A DNA stretch of 64,000 nucleotides from NCBI RefSeq assembly GCF_000224145.3, contig NC_020168.2, forward strand, positions 2,491,171 to 2,555,170, given 5' to 3'. Positions 48,901 to 58,700 of the stretch are shown here, in pieces. Position numbers and translations under genes: made by a program. Positions within the stretch are counted from its first letter, which is position 1. Each line of letters opens with the position of its first letter. Source of the stretch: Ciona intestinalis. Taxonomy: Eukaryota; Chordata; Ascidiacea; Phlebobranchia; Cionidae. The notes below the pieces were generated by a model. That model worked only from the letters and a program-made list of their open reading frames with translations. It was not told the DNA's origin and did not search any database.

Positions 48901-51112
48901 ATGAGGAGCTGTCATCACTTGTTCTTGAATTGGAACTTGCTTTTGCTTTATAAAATATGTAAAACAAATGATGTAGGGTTTTAAAACTTTACAGTATATA
49001 ATATATTACTTACAGCAAAAGTCTATTAATTTAAAATTGATATGGGCCAATCGCATTTTCATAGTAAAACTCGTTTTTAACCCGTACGTAAAAAAATTTT
49101 TAAAAAACAAAGTAATGCACTGCTTTAACTTTTTTGATTTAATTGGGGATATTTATTTTGTGGTTCCATTTGAGTAAATATTCAATAGCCAGTTAAATTC
49201 CCTGCTATTTTAACTTCGAAACTAAAATCTACAGAACACAAAACTGAAGCCTATTATTTAAACAGTGTAAATTTGAAAGTGGTAAAAGTAATATATATAC
49301 CTGGGTTGCAGGTGGTGTTGGGTGTTGAATTCTTGAAGGAGTTTCTTTAAGATAAATTTAATAAGGAAAGATAATTATTATTATACATTTACAATAAAAC
49401 TTTTTATATGGTAGAGTGGGACGGGACACCTTTAGCACATAATATCCAAATATCGTGATTGTGTACTAAACAATTACCAGCGGGCAGCGGTCTATAGGAG
49501 TTGTGAGGATAAAGTTTTATAATTCTTTGAATTTTCTTTGTTTACTACCAAATGGGACAAAAAATAGCATAAACAGTGTCCCGCCTTTCCCCACACTACT
49601 TTATTTACCTGCAGTAGGAGTTGTTAGTTTTATTGCTTTGGTTTTCGCAGCAACTTTGGTGACTTCAGATTCTGGCACTACGAGTAAAAATTAATTTAAA
49701 AGAACAAAATTCAGACGGACACATTCTAAAAATCACAAAATAACCGTTCCCTTTAATCAGTGCATGTCTGCTATGTCCACTATGTTGTTATAACGAACTA
49801 GATGGACATATTGGACGTGCACCAATTAGGCAACCCAAAACAACAGCGTATTTTTACCTTGCTTTACTGTTGCAACTGTGTTTAGCTTAGGATGGTAAAA
49901 TGCTGGGTCACATTTTGTGTTTAACTTGATACAATCTGTGATCCAGTCTGGAGCTACAATTGATATATTTTCATGCTTCAGGGATTGTGTGTATTTTGCC
50001 TGTACGGTGGAAAAGTTATTGTAATGATTTAGCTTAGTCAGTAAATAAATCATTCTTCTTTCAAACTGAATATATTGCTATGTGACAAGCTAACACTATT
50101 ATACACAGTGAAACACTAACTATTTAAAAAATATTTTAGTTCAATAAAACTATCAAAAGCCAAAAAATAAATTCAAGTTTGCAAAAAAAAAAATCATAAA
50201 ACATTTTAATCAATAGGCTACAAGTGTTGGATACCCCAGATGGTTCAGCTGTGACGAGGTGCGTACAATGTTTGTCAAGCTTTGTTTGACACTTTCCACC
50301 ATGGTATGTTACCATACTCCATAATGAAGCTTTATCTGCTTTTACAAGGTTGGAAAATGTAAAAACAAAACCGATGAAGAGTTGGTTTACACTTGGTGAG
50401 AAACCGTTAGTTCTAAAGATATAATGTTAAGGAAAATATGAAGTTAATGGTAATACAGTAGACTCGGATTCAGGTGAGTAACTTGCTTTCAGAGTTGTAT
50501 TCTTTGCAGGGCAATTTACATTATGGTAAATTATTAAACACAAACACACAAAGTACTTGCAAACTTCGCATACTTTTTAAAGCTATGTCTTCGTAATAAA
50601 AATGTCGTTGTGTTTCGTTTTATTTACATAACCAAAGTTTTGTAAAATTTAACTATTTTGGTTATTATTATTATACACATAATGAGAATAGATTTACTTT
50701 ACAAAAGGATACGGTAACAATGTATTGCACTTGTGACTTAGCTCCACCCAACGTGGCTGAAAGACAAACAATGTTTAATTAAGATATATTGCGTTTTTTT
50801 ACATTATTGCTTACAGTTACAGTGGGAATTTGCCAAATATCTCGTGCAGCTTCCACTTCATAATGATCGGGATTCGTCACCAATACATGAGTTGCTAATG
50901 CTGATAAGTAGGATTCTGATTTCGCTTTAGATAAAATGTCCTTCGTCTACAAAATATAGGGAAAATATATGCAATGATCGTATATGAAAAAAAAACATAC
51001 TACTGGTGACAATGTAGTTAGGCACACTTACCGATTGTGGTAGCTCGCCAACAACGTAATATCGTATATTTTTAAACAAATCAACATCATCATTACTTTC
51101 AGCTGCTTCCAT
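39911..51112 (-). CDS. PAXIP1: PAX-interacting protein 1 / PTIP, BRCT-repeat protein
   Basis: A BRCT scaffold of MLL3/MLL4 complexes and DNA-damage response. Twenty-four exons on the minus strand, by left-right limits: 51032-51112, 50815-50946, 50698-50756, 50235-50412, 49858-49999, 49609-49677, 49301-49344, 48896-48945, 48619-48685, 48380-48435, 47867-48104, 46989-47561, 45507-45856 (with gap), 45027-45151, 44372-44483, 43760-44185, 43595-43689, 42991-43082, 41588-41775, 41085-41272, 40619-40787, 40464-40564, 40190-40324 and 39911-40063. N-terminal BRCT1 starts FKNIRYYVVGELPQ. BRCT2 has LFIGFVFTFSNLV and APDWITDCIK. A long Gln/Met/Pro/Asn-rich centre includes polyQ tracts. C-terminal BRCTs include LLGCVFYIFEYDE, RVCFTGFSASIT, VVTPQWIEDSFRKG, MKQIIECAGGRVL and NAEIVLTGVLKQT. 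Counting the duplicated block at the gap once, the phases close to 1226 residues. Five BRCT units are seen instead of six. An acceptor-like CTACAG lies before the ATG. Confidence 0.93.
40893..41080 (+). mobile_element. Family-1 MITE next to a PAXIP1 splice donor
   Basis: The left end is GGTTGGGGAAGATGGGACAC; the right end AAAAGTGTCCCATCTTCTTT is truncated before the CCACCC part. It fills most of PAXIP1 intron 20 and stops about 4 bases from the donor at 41084. Confidence 0.8.
41339..41438 (-). mobile_element. Family-1 MITE, half copy
   Basis: GTGAGTCGTGAGAATATGGT, TTTGTTTACTACCAAATGGG and CATCTTCCTCCACCCTACTA; the other half is missing. It lies in PAXIP1 intron 19. Confidence 0.75.
41927..42091 (-). 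mobile_element. Family-1 MITE interrupted by assembly gap
   Basis: Left end TATAGTAGAATTGGGAAAGA, then TTTAGCCCATAATATCCAAA and TTTGTTTACTACCAAATCTG. The right end runs into the N gap. Confidence 0.75.
42092..42141. other. Assembly gap (50 N)
   Basis: Fifty N between a MITE and a SINE in PAXIP1 intron 18. The round size suggests a placeholder rather than a measured gap. Confidence 0.95.
42158..42320 (+). mobile_element. SINE tail type A
   Basis: GTAACTCGTAAGCACATGAG, GGGCTTTCCGGGTGTTGGGG and GACAAGGACCTCACCCATAA match the tail at 16600-16745. The head is in or beyond the gap. Confidence 0.7.
45507..45856 (-). repeat. Duplicated block around a 50-N gap inside PAXIP1 exon 13
   Basis: The segment 45533-45624 and the segment 45675-45765 are nearly identical, starting CTAGGATGGATGAGGGCAGG and ending GATCCCGGACATGC. 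They differ by one base in a T run (CTATTCGGGG against CTATCGGGG). The 50 N lie between them. Using one copy gives an exon of 208 nt with the right phase (VNPQQMMYQQRSPNTMNANR through LQGTLFPK). Using both breaks the frame. Confidence 0.85.
46032..46939. mobile_element. hAT-type non-autonomous transposon with 8-bp target duplication
   Basis: Ends CAGGCGTGCCCAACC and GGTTGGGCACGCCTG are perfect inverted repeats of the hAT type. The 8-bp duplication GTCTAGTA is exact on both sides (46024-46031 and 46940-46947). The 908-bp interior has no transposase frame and includes a 28-bp tandem duplication near 46533-46587 (AACGGTACCGTAGGGCAAAA). It lies in PAXIP1 intron 12. Confidence 0.9.
47250..47282 (-). 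repeat. PolyQ tract (CAA/CAG) in PAXIP1
   Basis: A run of glutamine codons, mostly CAA with some CAG, in exon 12. A second run is at 47969-47992 in exon 11. Vertebrate PTIP also has polyQ here. Confidence 0.8.
49408..49603 (-). mobile_element. Family-1 MITE, complete, reverse
   Basis: GTAGAGTGGGACGGGACACC on the left and AGTGTCCCGCCTTTCCCCAC on the right, between PAXIP1 exons 6 and 7. Its right end is about 6 bases from the splice donor of exon 6. Confidence 0.85.
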
Positions 51113-52052
51113 AACTCCTAATGTTCTGTAGAAAACAATATATTTGTCTCTGCATTTATAAACCAATAACTGCAAAGCCTCGCAAAAACACCTCAATGCA
51201 CAATTAAGTTTTGGCGCGTTCCGAGTTGTCATCAGCGAACACCATATTGAATTTGCCTTTTTCATCTATTCTCGCCATTGGATAACCTTTTTCTTTCTAT
51301 CACCCCAAAGTTAGGCAATGCGAAACATAGGCCTACAGCTGGTACTCTCATCTTTCATTCTTGCCAACTTTTGTTAAGTGCACCACGCTATAATTAGTCT
51401 TGCCCTCACGTCCCTGGTTTGTGCAAGAGTTTAGCTGGACCATGTGCCTATAGTTTAGTATAAGCAAAGAGATTGGTATAGAGCCTTTAGGCTATATATG
51501 CTTTATTTTGACACAATGTTTAACTTTAGAGCCTGTCGATTCTTTTTTTGTAAGCAAAAGTATATCGTTAAATGGCTTGACGAATAATATGCCAATCTGA
51601 AGCAGTTAATCATCCACGAAAAGGTATGTTTCGTGATAGCAAAAACATTAAATTTCTTTTTTAATCTCTCCCTTTTTTAATAGTCTAATCTAGTAAATTT
51701 AATTCAGATTATGCACTTTTGTGAATATAATACAACAGTATATATATTTTTATTATTGTAATATATTGGTATACCGGCAGACAATCGTATGTGAGTGAGT
51801 TTTAGGATGTGGAAATTTCGACTACGACCTAAACTATCATATAATAAAGTGTAACAACATGCAAACGTGGATACATCTCATCGCGCTATTTACACTGAAT
51901 TGAAGGCGATTTTCATAAATCCACTCAAATGAGGACACAGCTAATCATAGGCTTATATGTACAATACATCGATACATAGACTATAACCATAGAATACTAA
52001 CTGTGTAAGTAAGTATTCTACGCTATAACTGTTGGTCAATACTTCGTTTCTT
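51113..52052. other. Intergenic between PAXIP1 and the DOMON gene
   Basis: Upstream region of PAXIP1 and downstream region of the DOMON gene. No repeats or genes were recognised. Confidence 0.45.
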
Positions 52053-54376
52053 TTAAATGATGAAACAGGAAAAGAAAGTGAGCAGTGACATAAGTAACAC
52101 GCTGTGTACAGTGCCAGAAGCATCGGACGTCGTATTTTCAATAATTCCAATTGTAGTTGCCGCAGTTTGTGGTATCACCACTGGCACATGGTCGGTTACA
52201 GTCCCGTTACTTGGTTCACCGGCAGTGCTTGCATTTATATCGGGGCTCATAGTAGTTGTTGTAGATGCTGCTGTTGTCTCCTCGGGTTCTGTATAAACGG
52301 CTGTTTTAATATAGAATATAATATATAATATATTACAATGGGGTATGATGGGATACTGTTAGCACCTAAATCCATTATATTTTAAACAATTAACAACGAT
52401 TTATAATTTCAAAAATGATTCTTTGTTCACTATCCAATTGGACGAGAAAAAAATAACATGTCCCATCTTACAGCAAACTGCTATGATTATACATTAGAGC
52501 GTATAATGTTCATAACTGTTTATAAATGGGTGTTTATAAATTAAGCAGAAGCCAATTAATACCGGGCTTAAAGGATAACGTTGTTCATGTACTGTCGCAA
52601 AACAAATATGACCGTGTGGAAATATAAGCTATACCTTGAGGTGGCAGCAATGTGAAAGCTTGGCTGGTATGAAATCGATGAGTATGGTATGTTAGACTAC
52701 CATCCGCGAGCAAATTACCCTCAGCATACAGCAAGTTAAAGTTAGTTGTTTGAATATTCCATGTGGCAGGCGTTGTTTCGACTGTTTTTGTAACGCCAAG
52801 TGCTCTAAAGAATGAGCATTCCATTTCCCCGTTAACGATTGCAGTCGATACAACATTTTCGGCGCTCACCTATAAAGCATAAACGATTTTTTAGTTTAAC
52901 ATTTTATTTATACGCTTCAGTATTTAGATTTGGGTTTTGATGTTACACTCTTAATAAACATTCGATTTGTTGCATGATTTTCCTTTATAACTCGTTAATT
53001 ACCACGATTACTTATATATCCCAGCGGAACAACTCAACTGCTGGTCATTGTATATCGAGCACAATCGTGGCGCCCCACAGCATACTCAGTTTAATATATT
53101 CCTCGTCTTCAGAAAAGTAAATTTAAAATAATGTAGCATTACTTACTGGTCCAACGACCACTGGAGGGCCGTGTCCAGTCAAATAACTCGAGCTAAGAGA
53201 CAAATTTTCGCTGGTAGGTGTCGCCCGAGAGCATACGTAAGAATCGTCCGCTGGCCCCTGTGATAATAATTACGTCATTAGTAATTGGTTCATGTCGAGC
53301 CTATCACATTAATAGGCGGTTTCGTGAAACACGACTACTGTAACATTTTGATTTGAAAACGTATTCATGTGCAAAGATTGTCTTAAAGACTACACAAACG
53401 GTTGATATTATGTCAATTAATAAAAAAATACGACATTTTTCTATCTTAATAAAAAAGCAGAAAATTGTCGTAATTTTCAAATCTTTGCTACGCCGGTTTG
53501 TGTGCTTAAGAATTCAATCGCAATTGTACAGTTACTTAGATTTATACAACATACTGGAATAAACTAAAAAAAAGTTAAATTACCATATTCGTATCCGAAG
53601 AAATTGCAACGGCAATATAACCGGCGCTGCCTCCAACAATTGTAAATTTGACCATGTTCCCAATCCTCTCCCACGTGACATTCCGACACACGGGTTCGCA
53701 ATTTGCTGTCGGAATCCATGTTCGTCCGTTTCCCGTCGCAGTTAAACTGATCACGTCTTCCTGGCTTGGCTGATAGTAGTATATATTTATAGTATGGCGG
53801 GGTGAAATGGGACATATGTTTATTCATTTTTCTCCCATTTTGTAGTAAACGAAGAATATTTACAGAACCATATAACCGTAGTGTTAAAACACGGTCACGA
53901 AACATGGACTAACGGTATCGCATCTTACTCCACAGTATAATATAGTTTTATAGTAGGATGGGGGAAGATGGCACACCCTTAGCACATAATACCCAAATAT
54001 TCTGATCGTGTTTTAAACAATTAACAACGGTATATGGGGGCCATGGGATGCGGTTTTATAATTATGTAAATGTTCTTTGTTTACTACCAAATGGAAAGAG
54101 AAAATACAATGAAAAGGTGTCCCATCTTTCCCTACTATATATATTTGTATGTATAAATGCTTATGGTCATGGTATTACAAACATCAATATACAAATTTGT
54201 TTATTAGGAATATATGGTACTTAATTGTTATGATGTATAAATGACCCACAACTGGTTTTGGAGCAACATATAATAAACACACCGCCATACATGACGAAAA
54301 CGCTACTTACTTCTACAAGTGTTTGGCATTTAGCTAACGCGAACAAAGTCGCCACCATCCAATATAAAGAAATCAT
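52053..54376 (-). CDS. Secreted DOMON-domain protein with GPI-type tail
   Basis: Five minus-strand exons: 54311-54376, 53584-53760, 53147-53257, 52635-52869 and 52053-52300, for 278 residues. The signal peptide is MISLYWMVATLFALAKC. The DOMON fold is seen in WERIGNMVKFTIVGGSAGYI, then AVAISSDTNMGPADDSYVC, and later MECSFFRALGV and YHTHRF. These are typical of the DOMON repeats in ferric-chelate reductase-like (FRRS1) and dopamine beta-hydroxylase-like proteins. The last exon is a Ser/Thr/Pro-rich, mucin-like stalk ending in a hydrophobic segment (VLLMSLLTFFSCFII) fit for GPI attachment. No cytochrome b561 or reeler domain follows, unlike FRRS1. Heme or sugar binding is possible for DOMON but cannot be read from sequence alone. 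Introns 1 and 4 contain MITEs. Confidence 0.85.
52334..52485 (-). mobile_element. Family-1 MITE, diverged, reverse
   Basis: TTTTAAACAATTAACAACG, then TCTTTGTTCACTATCCAATT and CATGTCCCATCTTAC; ends are worn. It lies in intron 4 of the DOMON gene. Confidence 0.65.
53788..53943 (+). mobile_element. Family-1 MITE, diverged
   Basis: TATGGCGGGGTGAAATGGGA on the left, TTGTAGTAAACGAAGAA inside and ATCTTACTCCACAGTATA at the right. It lies in intron 1 of the DOMON gene, back to back with the next copy. Confidence 0.7.
53948..54140 (-). mobile_element. Family-1 MITE, complete, reverse
   Basis: TATAGTAGGATGGGGGAAGA to GGTGTCCCATCTTTCCCTAC with the interior in reverse order. It starts 5 bases after the preceding forward copy. 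Confidence 0.85.
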
Positions 54377-55785
54377 TTTCCCTATATTCCTTAACAGTGC
54401 ACTAATCTATAGAACAATCTTGAATCTGAAAGTAAACCAATCGTATAGATTTGTAAACCAATCGCACAGAAACCAAAGTGACATAAGCACGAAATCGACA
54501 AAACAAATTTTGTCTTTCTCATCAATCATGGTGACAGTTTATCATCTATTTTGCCGGAAAAACGTGCTGGACGCATGAAATGCCGCTATTTAAGAATGCG
54601 TGCTATAACCGTTCTTGGTATTACACCCGCTCGTTCTCTGCCGAGTAAGTTCGCCTTAGTTATATACACTCTGTTGCCCAATGATAGCATGCAACACGTT
54701 TTACTTTATAAGACTCTTGTACCACTCCCATAAACCTAACTTTAGCATGTACAACCATCTTACGTTTAAAACGCTCCAATCAGAAAATACGCTCGCCTGG
54801 GGCTACTTTTGAAAGTAATGATATGCTGAAACCGCCTTTTATTCCTATAGCTCTGAGTTGTCCATTGGCCAACTATGAGCCAACGAAACTAATCTTGAAT
54901 CTCGTGTCACTCGGAAGTTAGTCGCAGGAACCAAAGGCTACGGAGAGGTGTTGTAAAATGAAAACAAAAATTAAACTTTAATGAGCTGGTTAAATATGAA
55001 GCACGACTTTCATGGGTAAATAATTCACACTGGCTTATGATTTGCATTATGCAACGATTTTCAAAACGTTTCATTGCGTAATTGCATTTTACAGCTATTG
55101 TATTTCGCAGCTTTGACATGAATTTTAAATTGGTCCATTCGTTACCTTTCTACAAGTGTAATTGCTGTTATTATAAAGGTGAATATTAGCTACACTTAAC
55201 TGTATGTGAACCATGCTGTTTTATAACCCACACGACCGTGGCTCGGTTTAAATTTTCCTCAATCCGAGATACTGTATATCTTGCAACGGGTATTCATTTA
55301 AACAAGTAAACAATACCTCGTGCTCGTAGTTTGGATATTTAGTATAGGGGAGGATGGGACACCTTTTTATGCCATTTTCTCGTCTCATTTGGTAGTAAAC
55401 AAAGAACATTAAAAAAATTATAAAACCGTACCCCCACGTTAATTGTTTAAAACACGATCAGGTTATATGAATATTATGTGCTAAAGGAATTTCATCTTCT
55501 CCCACCCTACAATATAGACTTCGGCAGGCTTTTGATGTAAAAACAACAAAATGGAAAGAGTATCTACATTTTATTTCCCTCATCACACCGACATTAGACA
55601 TAATGTATTCACAACTTGAGCAACATATTTACAAACATATATGTCAGTTGCAATGAATTAGATAACTACACATATAGTTTACTCCAGTCAACGAAATCCC
55701 AAACTCAGCTGCTAATTTCAGGATACTGTAATATTGAAACATATTAATATTTCCTGATTTCCTAATGGTTAAACAGAACATACAT
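54377..55785. other. Intergenic between DOMON gene and guanylate cyclase
   Basis: Contains one MITE at 55341-55516 and AT-rich sequence without a supported gene. Candidate poly(A) signals of the cyclase (AATAAA on the minus strand) occur near 55571. Confidence 0.45.
55341..55516 (+). mobile_element. Family-1 MITE, complete
   Basis: AGTATAGGGGAGGATGGGAC at the left and CATCTTCTCCCACCCTACAA at the right; the interior is shortened after CCGTACCCCCACG. Confidence 0.8.
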
Positions 55786-58700
55786 TTAAATACTTGAACC
55801 ACTGCATAAGCTATATTTCCGCAATGTGGTATCTTCAGAGCAATGAACCTGTTCCTCATTTTCCACCATGATCACTTCATTATTCTCAAAATCAAACTCA
55901 GAGTTTTCATTTTCTACAATAAATAAAAAATTGAACAAACAGCCTTGAGTGGTAAAGTTAGCAAAAGTTAAATCTTACGGAGTGTTAAACGATTAGGTTC
56001 AAAATGTTTTACCAATTTTTTTTATGAGATGTTTAAATATACCACATATCCAAATAAATGTAAATATGCTTTTAACTGTAAGGGTGTTTTAACAACTGTT
56101 GTTTTGCGATATATATTTTGTCTTTTCGGTAAAAATATTTATAAACATTCATAACCATAATCAAAGAGACAAAAAAAAGTTAATATTACATTACTATCGC
56201 ATACAAACATTTCTAAATCCTACATACAAGCAATCAATGCTTTTATATTATAATCGATTCACAAAAAAAGGTGTTCTGAAATAATTTAAACTCACCGTGT
56301 ACAGCTGTCATTTTGTTATTCTTTTTATTTCGTGAGTACCTAAGAAAATATTTATGTGTAAACCATACATAAAGATTACAAACACAAAATTGACTAAAAA
56401 AGTATGCTGGTAAGAAAATGGCTGAAAATGTAATAGTAGATACTAACGTTGGTGTTGGAGGAGCAGGGTAAGTTCCATCAGCAGTTTTGTTCCTTCCTGT
56501 AAAGTATTAAGCCGGGTTTTGTAAAATAACCTGGGTTTTTATACATTTTGTGCCAGCTCATAAGTTACCATGTATGTTACTTTGTAGGTGATTATTTTTG
56601 GAATTTTTTTTACAATTTTTATGTAAGGCTGATAATTTGGACAACCCGTTAGTGACCACTGAGTTGTATAGAACACAACATGATTATTCAGAATTACCAT
56701 TTAACCAGTAGGTCATAATAGATTGTCTCCCCTTTATCTTTACCATCCCCTTTGGTTCAATTTCATAGTCAGAACATTCTGACAACTTTTCCATGCAAGT
56801 CTGGCTGATCTGAATCCGCTGTCCCTATAAGGCAAAGTTAATGAGAAAAATTAATATTACTCTTCTGTAGTAGCTCTATAAATAAATGACTTTATTGTAT
56901 GTAGCCTTATGTGGCTAGGTTACTATAACATCGACTATAACAAAGAGACATGCCTACAATGGTAGAAGAGTATCGGTCCGTGTATGTTTTGGTTTTGATG
57001 CAAGCACTCTTAACTATACGAAAATGGACAAGAAAAAACGTTATAGTAGAGTGGGGAAAGATGGGACACCTTTTCGTTTTATTTTCTCGTCACATCTGGT
57101 AGTAAACAAAGAACTTTAAGAAAATATAAAACTGTAGCCTAAAGACTCCAATACACCGTTGTTAATTGTTTAAAACACAATAAGAATATTTGGATATTAT
57201 GTGCTAAAGGTGTCCCATTCTTTCCCCACCCTACTATATTATACCTCCCATGCCATTAATTCAACAATTACAAATAAAATTCAACTGATGTTTAGTAATG
57301 TTTGTACTTACTAATCCGGTAGCTTCCAACTTTGATGCAATATGAACTGTATCTCCAAATAAACAGTATTGAGGTATCTTATGTCCAAGAACACAAGCAA
57401 TTACTCCACCACAATGTAAACCTAATAACAAGTGAATAAACATTAACAGTGTGACATACCTCATATATAGGTGAATTATAGTGCGTGTTAGAAATGAAAT
57501 GAAGAGAAAAACTTATTTTTCACTGGTAAACGATTGTTCATTATGTTTCAACATGATATATATTCGGGCCACTAACATCACTTTAGTGTCCAAAAACTTC
57601 TTATCTCATTTTTGGTTACCTATTCTTATTTGTATGGGTTCTCTTGTGTTTGGATCGCGCACTGTTTTAATTCCATGCAGCATTTGAATTGCCATGTCAG
57701 CCATGTTATGTGCATGACGGTCATCATATGTTGGTGCACCGGACACACACATGAAACCATCAGCCACCGTCTCCACTTTGTAAGTGTTGAATTTTTCGCA
57801 CAAGATGTCAAACACACTTACCTGAAAAGTTAGATTATAAAAACCACAAGTGAAGATTTGTGGACAAGTTTACTTGCATGAATAATGCAAAGCAGAAAAT
57901 ACTTTATGTTAATGAATGAATGTAACTTACTTTATATTGTGTGGACTTTAACGACAGTTGTTATACCACGGGTGTTCTGTTTCATACACCTCCTGCCAGG
58001 TTACCAGTTACCATGTTTGTTACTTTGTGGATGATTTGTTTTTTAATTTTTTTGTATGGCCGATAATTTAGACAACTAATTAGTTAAGTGTCTTGTCCAA
58101 GAACACATACGCTCACAATAGTGGCAACGACAAGCCTTGAACCCATTACCTCTGGGTTACAAGCAGACGCCCGTGTGCACTTTGAACGTTATAAAAGAAC
58201 ATTATGAAATTTGGTAAAATTAAAACAAAATATCTCAATTTAATAAAACTGAAATAAAAATTCCACCAACCATCATGTTTAGTGTGATCATTATCTCATG
58301 AGGAGCGATATGTTTACAGATGTTTGCGAAATTCACCACATCACTGAAGAGAACAGTTACTTCATCATATTTCTGCAACAACCATTCAGTTTTAAATAGA
58401 CAAAACTTAAACATCCAAACAATAATTTTTCAAATTTAAATCCAAGCAAATAAAAAATGCACATGAAATGATTAATTGCTTGAAATGATTATTTGTAAAA
58501 ACAAGGAAAACTGCTTCAGATTATTAGAACATCCTAAAAGGAAAACAGACAATAGTAGATATACCGTGCAAACACTGTCAGTTGGTCCTCCTTCTTTTAA
58601 AGCACATGCAACTTCCCGTGGTATCATACTGTACAACAAGTCATCGGTCTTCCGTTGCTCCGAACTCAAACTTTCAACCATCTCCTCTAAGCGCGTAGCT

